From CAZRXG01 sp964603985 (lineage in GTDB: Bacteria > Chloroflexota > Anaerolineae > Aggregatilineales > UBA3940): 63,849 nt of DNA. Of the stretch, positions 57,847 to 63,849 are shown piece by piece. Positions within the stretch are counted from its first letter, which is position 1, and each line of letters starts with the position of its first letter. Under the pieces are notes generated by a model. It was not told the origin of the DNA. It did no database searches and saw only the letters and a program-made list of their open reading frames with translations. The translations under genes were made by a program, and so were the position numbers. The DNA is taken from the NCBI GenBank assembly GCA_964603985.1, contig CAZRXG010000025.1, positions 1-63,849 on the forward strand, read 5' to 3'.

Positions 57847-59712
57847 ATGTCTACACGAGTCCAACACGGCTCTTCCTCCCAGGAATCCCCCCCGACGCGC
57901 GCCTGGCTGCCCCGCCTGACGCTGATCGTCGTCACCACGCTGATCCTCTCTAACCTGGTCGCCGCGCTGATGATCGCCGCGTACCAGATCTACTACGATG
58001 GGTTGATCTACCCCGGCGTCAGCGTGTGGGATGTTGACTTGAGCGGCATGTCACCCGCCGAGGCCGCCACCGCGCTCAGCGGGCAGTTCGCCTATCCCCA
58101 GAACGCCGTCATCACCTTCCGCGACGGTAACCAGACGTGGTCGCTGACCGCCGCCGAGCTGGGCGTCCACTTCGACGTTGAGCGCACCGTGCAGGCTGCC
58201 TACGGGGTCGGGCGCAGCTCCCTGATCCCCGGCCTGGGCCAGCAGGCCACCGCCTGGCGGCGCGGGATCGTCGTCTCGCCGGTCATCGTCTTCGACCAGA
58301 TCGCCGCCAACACCTACCTCCGGCAGGTCGCCGCACAGATTGACCGCCCCGTCGTCGATGCCACCGTCCGCGTCGAAGGACTTAAGACCGTCACCACGCC
58401 CAGCCAGATCGGGCGCGAGGTTGACATCCCGGCCACCATCGACGCGCTGGGCGCGCTCGTCACCACGCTCGAAAGCGGCGAGGTCGAGGTGTCCGTCGTC
58501 GAGACGCCGCCCCTGGTCGTCAGCACCGAGGAGGTCGCCGCCCAAATCGACGCCATCCTGGCTGACAAGCTGGAGGTGTACATCGAGGACGCCTACCCCG
58601 ACGACCCCGGCCCCTGGCTCGCCTCCCGCGAGGCGTTGGCCGATATGCTGCTGCTGGAGCTGATCCCCTCCGAGGACGGCCAGACGGCAGCCTACGACAT
58701 CCGCCTGAACGAGGATCAGTTGCGAGCTTTTCTGGAGCCGCGCGCGCTCGAACTGGAGCGCGAGCCGGTCAACGCACGCTTTGACTTCGATGAGAGCACG
58801 GGCACGCTGGCCGTGTTGAGCGACAGCCAGCCGGGTCGTGATCTGGACATCCCGGCCACCATCCAGTTGATCAACCAGATGACGGTCGGCGGCAAGCACC
58901 GTGTCCCCCTGGCCTTCAAGACCAGTGACCCGGCCATCCCCGATACCGCCACCGCCGAGGAGTTGGGCATCAAAGAGATGGTCGCCTCGGCCACGACCTA
59001 CTACTACGGCTCCTCGGAGGCCCGGCGGACCAACATCGCGACCTCCGCCAGCCGCTTTCATGGCCTGGTCATCGAACCGGGCCAGGAGTTCTCCTTCAAT
59101 CACTACCTCGGCGAGGTCACCGGCGAGACCGGCTACGAGGAGTCGATGATCATCTACAACGGGCGCACGATCCGGGGTGTGGGCGGCGGCGTCTGCCAGG
59201 TCAGCACCACCGCCTTCCAGGCCGCCTTCTACGCCGGGTTCCCCATCACCGAACGCCACCCGCACGGCTACTGGGTCGGCTACTACGACAGCGGTGAGGG
59301 CAAGGGCCTTGACGCGACCGTCTACGCGCCGCTGGTTGACCTCAAGTTCATCAACGACCTGCCCCGTCACCTGCTGATCGAGACCTCGACCAACGCCGCC
59401 AACTCGACCCTCACCTTCCGCTTCTACTCAACCGGCGACGGGCGCACCGTCCAGAAGGACGGCCCTTACATCAGCAACCGTGTCCCGCACGGACCGCCCC
59501 TGTACGAGGAGAATCCCGACCTCGCGTCGGGCCAGGTCAAGCAGGTCGAATACGCCATCGACGGCTTCGACGCGATGGTCGAGCGCATCGTCTACCGCGA
59601 CGGGCAGATCATCCTCCAGGATACCTTCTTCAGCCGCTACGTGCCCTGGCAGGCCGTTTTTGAGGTCGCGCCGGGGGAGATCCCTAGCGGTGAGGCGACT
59701 ACAGAGGAGTAA
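57847..59712 (+). CDS. VanW/YoaR-like exported peptidoglycan-binding protein
   Basis: A 621-residue protein. One N-terminal membrane anchor (about 25-50) is followed by two PG_binding_4-like domains (about 60-190 and 215-360, with YPQNAVITFRDGNQTWSLTAAELG in pieces). The VanW domain follows, with FHGLVIEPGQEFSFNHYLG, GVGGGVCQVSTTAFQAAFYAG and ERHPHGYWVGYY; the Cys and Gly-rich block is diagnostic. A C-terminal G5-like stretch (VEYAIDGFDAMVERIVYRDG) is also present. It probably acts at the cell wall. The start is chosen from the promoter position. Confidence 0.87.
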   Translation: MSTRVQHGSSSQESPPTRAWLPRLTLIVVTTLILSNLVAALMIAAYQIYYDGLIYPGVSVWDVDLSGMSPAEAATALSGQFAYPQNAVITFRDGNQTWSLTAAELGVHFDVERTVQAAYGVGRSSLIPGLGQQATAWRRGIVVSPVIVFDQIAANTYLRQVAAQIDRPVVDATVRVEGLKTVTTPSQIGREVDIPATIDALGALVTTLESGEVEVSVVETPPLVVSTEEVAAQIDAILADKLEVYIEDAYPDDPGPWLASREALADMLLLELIPSEDGQTAAYDIRLNEDQLRAFLEPRALELEREPVNARFDFDESTGTLAVLSDSQPGRDLDIPATIQLINQMTVGGKHRVPLAFKTSDPAIPDTATAEELGIKEMVASATTYYYGSSEARRTNIATSASRFHGLVIEPGQEFSFNHYLGEVTGETGYEESMIIYNGRTIRGVGGGVCQVSTTAFQAAFYAGFPITERHPHGYWVGYYDSGEGKGLDATVYAPLVDLKFINDLPRHLLIETSTNAANSTLTFRFYSTGDGRTVQKDGPYISNRVPHGPPLYEENPDLASGQVKQVEYAIDGFDAMVERIVYRDGQIILQDTFFSRYVPWQAVFEVAPGEIPSGEATTEE

Positions 59713-59741
59713 GGGGATTCCGGCGCCGCCCGGACACGCGT

Positions 59742-61829
59742 CTACTCGGCCCGGAGATCGGCGTAGGCTGCCTGCCAGGGATCGAGCACGTCCTCGAACA
59801 TCACCCCGGCGCTGAGAATCAGCCACTCGTCTACGGTTTCGGACAGAGGCAGATAGGCTACCAGGTTGGGGATGACCTCCGGCCCGTAGGTTTCGGTCAG
59901 CACCCTGATCAGCGCGTAGGCTGCCAGGTAATCGTCGTCGCTGTAGGGCGGGCTGAAGCTCAGGCTTCCGGCGCTGTTAGCGGGCCACAGCGCGCTGATA
60001 CGCCCCTCTTTATCCAGGAACGACTCGACGGCAGCCCCGGCGTCGAGGCCGGTGCGCTCCATCTCCCAGCGCATCAGGGCGACGGCAAAGGGGTGGTTGG
60101 CATCGAACGGGGCAATCTGGTAGGCGACAAACTCCTCGATCACCCCGGCGGTGACGAGCGAGCGGGCATGCTCCTGGATGGTCACATCGGGCGGGCGGGT
60201 GGTGACGTAGGGGGAGGGGACGAACACCTGGACGGGCTGGGCCGACGAGCCGCTCTGGTCGGGCTGGGCGACGGGCGAGATGAAGATCTCAAGGGCCGGT
60301 GGGCCGTTGGGCAGAGCGAAGTCGGCGGCGATGTGGGTGTAGACCTCTTCCACGTAGGGCACGAGGCCCTCAGCGGCCGGCCCGTCAAGCTCGAAGTACC
60401 ACAACTGCACGTAGGTGCCGTGCGCGTCGTAGAGCGGCCCCCAGTCCCCACCGATGGCGTTGGTGTGCACCCAGCGGTTATCGACCAGCCGGAACGGTTC
60501 GTAGGCCACGTACTGGGTGGTTTCCTGCGTGCGGCCCACCCCCTCGACCTGGGCGAACTGCGTCTCTGCCCACAGGATGTCGCCCACGCGGCGGGTGGCG
60601 ACCACCTCAATAGAGTCCGGCAGGGCGATGGACTCGGTCGGCACGTCAATGACATCTGCCCGGTCGGCGCGCTCCGGGTCGCGGTAAAGCACGGCTGCCT
60701 CGGTCGAGAAGCCGTTGGCGATCAGCGCGGCTTCAGCCCGCAGGCGGTAGGCCAGGTAGCCGTCCCACGCGACCGGCAGGTCGGCGGCGGGGACGCCGGT
60801 CAGGCCGGCGATGGTCGGGACGACGGCTTCACCGTCCTCGACGCCGTCGATGAACTTCCTGACGGTCAGGACGCCGTAATTCTCGGCCAGCACGCCGAGA
60901 AAGGTTGAGGGCGGTGCTTCCGGGTCGAACTGGTAACGCACCCACGCGGCCAACTCATCTTCGAGCCAGGCCAGTTCGGAATAGGGTTCCGGCTCATCGC
61001 CGACCTCGGAAGCGGCCCAGTACTCGGCGGCGAGTTCGGCAATCTGGCCGAGCAGCGCCGGGTCGATTGGCCTCCCGGCCGGGAAGCGTGACAGCTTGGG
61101 CGAGGGGATCAGCAGGGTCGAGTCGTCGTAGCTCGCCCAGCCAATTTGCGTGAGCGGGTCCGGCTCGATGCGGATGCGGATGCGGCGTGGTCGTGCGGCG
61201 CAGTCCGTGGCGCTGCAGGCAGCGTTCCACCAGTCGTCTATCTGAGTCCTGAGCAAGTCGGCCAGGTCGGCGTCTTCCTCGTAGTAGTAGAGATTGGCGT
61301 AGGCCGTCTTATCGACCGCCAGCTTGCCCCAGAACTCCGGGCCGGGCGGGATGTGCAGCCAGCCTGCATCGCTGTGCTGGTAGAACCAGATGATGTGGTA
61401 AGGCTCCCCCTGGTAGTCCTCGCGCAGCACCACGCGTGCCTTGTCGGCGTCGATGTCCAGTTCAACGACCTCACCCGTGACCTCAATATCGGGACCGAGC
61501 GCCTGGTACCGTGCGAAGGTGCTGTCCTGGATGCGAACCCATTCGCCAACGTCGGCCTGCCCGTCCAGGAAGGCACGGCGGTCACCGATACGCAGGGCGA
61601 GCGTCTCAGCCGAGATGGTGGTTTCCAGGTCGGCGCGCAGTTGCCTGCCGACCCTGTGCAGGCGGTAGAAGATCGCACCGCCCGCGATGCCGAGCGCCAC
61701 CAGCAGCACCAGCCCCAGGTTGCGCAGTCTGTGCACGCGCCGCTTGCGTGCGGCGATGGCCGCCGGGTCTTCGCCGACTTCCTCCCAGCCGCCATCCGAT
61801 TCGACTTCCCAGTCCAGCTTGATGCCCAT
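59742..61829 (-). CDS. Large single-pass membrane protein of unknown function
   Basis: A 695-residue protein. Residues 1-35 are charged and cytoplasmic-like, one membrane span lies at about 36-56 (LGLVLLVALGIAGGAIFY), and the remaining about 640 residues are outside. Features include a Cys pair in NAACSATDCAARP and repeated Ala/Glu-rich helical blocks such as GQIAELAAEYWAASE and EFVAYQIAPFDANHP. The layout is like that of exported peptidase-MA-type proteins, but the HExxH motif is not visible, so no enzyme is claimed. It converges on the VanW-like gene. GAGAGG lies before the ATG at 61829. Confidence 0.7.
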   Translation of the reverse strand: MGIKLDWEVESDGGWEEVGEDPAAIAARKRRVHRLRNLGLVLLVALGIAGGAIFYRLHRVGRQLRADLETTISAETLALRIGDRRAFLDGQADVGEWVRIQDSTFARYQALGPDIEVTGEVVELDIDADKARVVLREDYQGEPYHIIWFYQHSDAGWLHIPPGPEFWGKLAVDKTAYANLYYYEEDADLADLLRTQIDDWWNAACSATDCAARPRRIRIRIEPDPLTQIGWASYDDSTLLIPSPKLSRFPAGRPIDPALLGQIAELAAEYWAASEVGDEPEPYSELAWLEDELAAWVRYQFDPEAPPSTFLGVLAENYGVLTVRKFIDGVEDGEAVVPTIAGLTGVPAADLPVAWDGYLAYRLRAEAALIANGFSTEAAVLYRDPERADRADVIDVPTESIALPDSIEVVATRRVGDILWAETQFAQVEGVGRTQETTQYVAYEPFRLVDNRWVHTNAIGGDWGPLYDAHGTYVQLWYFELDGPAAEGLVPYVEEVYTHIAADFALPNGPPALEIFISPVAQPDQSGSSAQPVQVFVPSPYVTTRPPDVTIQEHARSLVTAGVIEEFVAYQIAPFDANHPFAVALMRWEMERTGLDAGAAVESFLDKEGRISALWPANSAGSLSFSPPYSDDDYLAAYALIRVLTETYGPEVIPNLVAYLPLSETVDEWLILSAGVMFEDVLDPWQAAYADLRAE

Positions 61830-62020
61830 AACGCCTCTCGTTGGCCTCTCTGGCAGTGGGGGCATATTTCCCCTTTATATACTATAAACCTATCGCTTTG
61901 GTTGATTCCCCACAACACCGCCGGGTCGAGAGCAGCAGCGCCCCCGCATCTAAACTTATCTTGGCATTTCCAAAAAATGTGTGAATTCCGTCACGGCGAG
62001 CCCTCCAGAGCAACATTTCG

Positions 62021-62029
62021 TGCTATAGT
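62021..62029 (+). promoter_or_regulatory. Extended -10 promoter for the FHA gene
   Basis: TGCTATAGT fits TGn-TATAGT. No clear -35 is visible. The start would be near 62036, 54 nt before the FHA start codon. Confidence 0.5.
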
Positions 62030-62089
62030 GAGAACGTGGAAAAGTTTTTTTGAGTTATGGTGTGTTCTTATCAATGACAAGGGTGAGAG

Positions 62090-62596
62090 ATGAGCGTCAT
62101 TAATAGGTTTCAGTTCAGGGGTGCAAAGTCCAAGAGTGCAGAGAACGGCGGTACGAAGCAGCTTCGCACGCTGCCAGAGCATACGGCCGAGGTTCGTCCC
62201 TGGCGGGTGATCTTCCAGACCCTGACCAGCGAGGCCCGGGTGCTCGGCGTCGATGTCTTCAGCGTCGCCATAATCGGGCGCTCGGACCCCAGCACCAACA
62301 TCAAGCCCGATCTCGACCTGGCCGTGTGCTCGGCCAAAGATGACCACGGCATCTCCCGTCAGCACGCGATCCTGCTGCCGACGGACGAGGGCCTGTCTCT
62401 CATCGACCTGGACAGCACAAATGGCACCTGGATCAACGGGCTGTTCTTGCAGCCTGGAAAGCGGTACCGGCTTCGCAGCGGCGACCGCGTTGAGTTCGGC
62501 AAGCTGAGGCTGATCGTGCGCGTGGTGGGCGCGATGAGCGTTGGTCGCCCCAATGACGCCACTTCCGTCGTCCGGGCCAAGCCGGGACAGCGTTGA
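62090..62596 (+). CDS. FHA-domain protein
   Basis: A 168-residue soluble protein. The FHA domain spans about 50-150: VAIIGRSDPSTNIKPDLDL, GISRQHAILLP, IDLDSTNGTWINGLFL. The Gly-Arg, Ser-x-x-His and Ser/Thr-Asn-Gly residues that bind phosphothreonine are all present. The N-terminal 45 residues are polar and contain several Thr. It is next to a Ser/Thr kinase gene, so it probably reads phosphorylation by that kinase. AAGGGTGAGAG precedes the ATG. Confidence 0.88.
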   Translation: MSVINRFQFRGAKSKSAENGGTKQLRTLPEHTAEVRPWRVIFQTLTSEARVLGVDVFSVAIIGRSDPSTNIKPDLDLAVCSAKDDHGISRQHAILLPTDEGLSLIDLDSTNGTWINGLFLQPGKRYRLRSGDRVEFGKLRLIVRVVGAMSVGRPNDATSVVRAKPGQR

Positions 62597-62645
62597 ATCG
62601 TGGGCAGTTAAAACGTATACGAGAGGGCGTTTTTTTGCGGGGAAG

Positions 62646-62680
62646 CCCTGCGGCAAACTTGTCGCGGGGTTTCTTCTTTC
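62646..62680 (+). terminator. Terminator after the FHA gene
   Basis: CCCTGCGGC (62646-62654), a 6-nt loop, and GTCGCGGGG (62661-62669) pair along 9 bp with two G-T pairs, followed by TTTCTTCTTTCT. Confidence 0.7.
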
Positions 62681-62782
62681 TGGCCCTGTGCCTCTTTTCC
62701 ACCACCGGCGGGTGGCGCATCCCGCCGCCATCACGTCCCCGTTTGCCCGCCCACCGGGCAGCCTGCCGGGCCGTCCCCCTTA

Positions 62783-62811
62783 TTGCCCCCATAATACGAC
62801 TGGTGTACACT
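62783..62811 (+). promoter_or_regulatory. Promoter of the Ser/Thr kinase gene
   Basis: -35 TTGCCC (62783-62788), a 17-bp spacer, and -10 TACACT (62806-62811). The start would be near 62818, giving the kinase its own transcript after the FHA terminator. Confidence 0.5.
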
Positions 62812-62875
62812 ACATTACATTCCATTAACTTCCATCGGTCCACCCTCTTAGCTGTAGGGAGGCAGGCGATCACCC

Positions 62876-63849
62876 ATGGCCTTTGAAGATTACGTCGGCA
62901 AGAAGTTAGGCAACTATGAGATCGAAGAGCTGGTCGGCAAGGGCGGCATGGCAGGCGTTTTCCGGGGCTACCAGCCCTCGATGGATCGTCACGTCGCCAT
63001 CAAGATCATGTCCCAGCAGTACAGCGAGGACGAGGGCTTCGTCAGGCGCTTCAAACGGGAGGCCCACCTCATCGCCAACCTGGAGCACGCCCACATCCTG
63101 CCGGTCTACGACTTCGGCGAGGAAGAAGGGGTGCTCTACATCGTCATGCGCTTCCTGCCCACCGGCGACCTCGAAGAGCGCATCGTGCCGGATGAAGGGA
63201 TGCCGCTCAAAGAGGCAGCGTCGCTTTTCACCCAGATCGCCTCTGCCCTGGATTACGCCCACAGCCGAGGGATCATCCACCGTGACCTGAAGCCCGGCAA
63301 CGTCCTGATCGACGAACAGGGCAACGCCTTCCTGACCGACTTCGGGATCGCCAAGGAGGTCGAGGGCACCCAGAGTCTGACCGGAACCGGTGGGGTGGTC
63401 GGCACACCGACCTACATGTCGCCGGAGCAGGGATTGGGCGAGAAGATCGACGTTCGCAGCGATGTTTACGGGCTGGGGGTGATGCTCTTCGAGATGCTGA
63501 CCGGCAGGCAGCCCTACGTGGCCGATAACCCGATGGCCCTGATGCTCAAGCACATCAACGAGCCACCGCCCCATCCCAGCCGGGTCAACCCCAACATCCC
63601 CATGAGTGTCGGCAGTGTCATCCTGCGGGCGATGTCCAAAGATCCTGACAGCCGCTTCTCCACCGCCGGGGAGATGGCCGAGGCACTTCAGGAGGCGTTG
63701 GCGACCGGCAAAATGTCCACCATCCCGGCTGCTGCCGCGGCTGACACGGGCGGCACGCTCCCTATGGTCTCTGTGCCCGGCGAAGCGGCCACCATGCCCG
63801 CTCCCGTTCCCGGCCAGCCGCAGCCCGCCACCGCCGAACGGGGCCAGGC
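62876..63849 (+). CDS. Serine/threonine protein kinase (truncated by window end)
   Basis: 324 residues are visible and the frame is still open at the end. It is a PknB-type kinase: glycine loop LVGKGGMAGVFRG, ATP-binding Lys43 (VAIKIM), catalytic loop HRDLKPGNV (Asp137), DFGIAK (Asp155), TPTYMSPEQ, and DVYGLGVMLFEMLTG. The kinase domain ends near residue 275. A Pro/Ala-rich linker begins and probably leads to a membrane segment or sensor domain outside the window. The ATG starts MAFEDYVGKKLGNYEI; AGGGAGG lies rather far (about 13 nt) upstream. Confidence 0.92.
   Translation, partial: MAFEDYVGKKLGNYEIEELVGKGGMAGVFRGYQPSMDRHVAIKIMSQQYSEDEGFVRRFKREAHLIANLEHAHILPVYDFGEEEGVLYIVMRFLPTGDLEERIVPDEGMPLKEAASLFTQIASALDYAHSRGIIHRDLKPGNVLIDEQGNAFLTDFGIAKEVEGTQSLTGTGGVVGTPTYMSPEQGLGEKIDVRSDVYGLGVMLFEMLTGRQPYVADNPMALMLKHINEPPPHPSRVNPNIPMSVGSVILRAMSKDPDSRFSTAGEMAEALQEALATGKMSTIPAAAAADTGGTLPMVSVPGEAATMPAPVPGQPQPATAERGQ

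Noticed and set aside
58051..59370. A 439-codon open frame antisense to the VanW-like gene
   Set aside because: Gly/Val/Asp-rich shadow; the plus strand has the diagnostic VanW block.

Overview
The window is a 63.8 kb piece of a high-GC bacterial chromosome with two 100-N assembly gaps. It opens with the conserved translation block tuf-rpmG-tRNA(Trp)-secE-nusG-rplK-rplA-rplJ-rplL. The remaining gene content looks most like a member of the Chloroflexota (Anaerolineae-like): GAF-rich hybrid kinases, trehalose synthase, CUT1 sugar transporters, NfeD, VanW/YoaR, FHA plus Ser/Thr kinase, many membrane proteins, lipoproteins with short lipoboxes. This placement is an inference from gene content, not from a marker tree.

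Layout. 1-4.2 kb: ribosomal/transcription block. 4.2-6 kb: HIT hydrolase and thiolase operon (minus). 6.3-10.8 kb: signalling proteins (receiver-kinase, receiver-GAF), NfeD, a membrane-anchored DsbA-like protein and a DUF2007-like protein. 10.9-15.7 kb: S58 peptidase, STAND-type ATPase, AEC transporter, small membrane protein. 15.7-19.7 kb: minus operon sat, AP-superfamily phosphodiesterase, PMT-type glycosyltransferase. 20-26 kb: esterase, CapA-like lipoprotein, class V aminotransferase, membrane proteins. 26.5-28 kb: comM, followed by a 14-bp tandem repeat containing the first gap.

28.3-37 kb is the most unusual part. It holds a CUT1 sugar ABC importer locus: a convergent MsmK-type ATPase, and a minus operon of substrate-binding lipoprotein, MalF-like permease, MalG-like permease and trehalose synthase. 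The binding protein is a head-to-tail duplication of the whole binding domain with an exact 1,200-bp period. The MalG-like permease carries a c-type cytochrome domain (CAECH plus a downstream Met ligand) in its first extracytoplasmic loop. The operon has a strong promoter and a leader of over 500 nt.

37-40.3 kb: a degenerate archaemetzincin-like protein and three small membrane proteins, one built of 64-residue two-TM repeats and broken by the second gap. 40.4-44.4 kb: TetR regulator with a near-perfect operator over its own promoter, followed by an ABC exporter. 44.5-50 kb: B12-binding radical SAM protein, a lipoprotein preceded by a nested-hairpin element, and a three-GAF hybrid kinase. 50.3-57.5 kb: four isoprenylcysteine-methyltransferase-like membrane proteins interleaved with a SAM methyltransferase, a LuxR-type regulator and a fused double FtsX permease; three of the four have dyads upstream. 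57.8-63.8 kb: a probably leaderless VanW/YoaR-like protein, a large membrane-anchored protein, an FHA protein, and a Ser/Thr kinase that runs off the end.

All functional calls come from reading motifs by eye; no database search was run. Most of the long overlapping open frames in this GC-rich DNA are antisense shadows and were left out.
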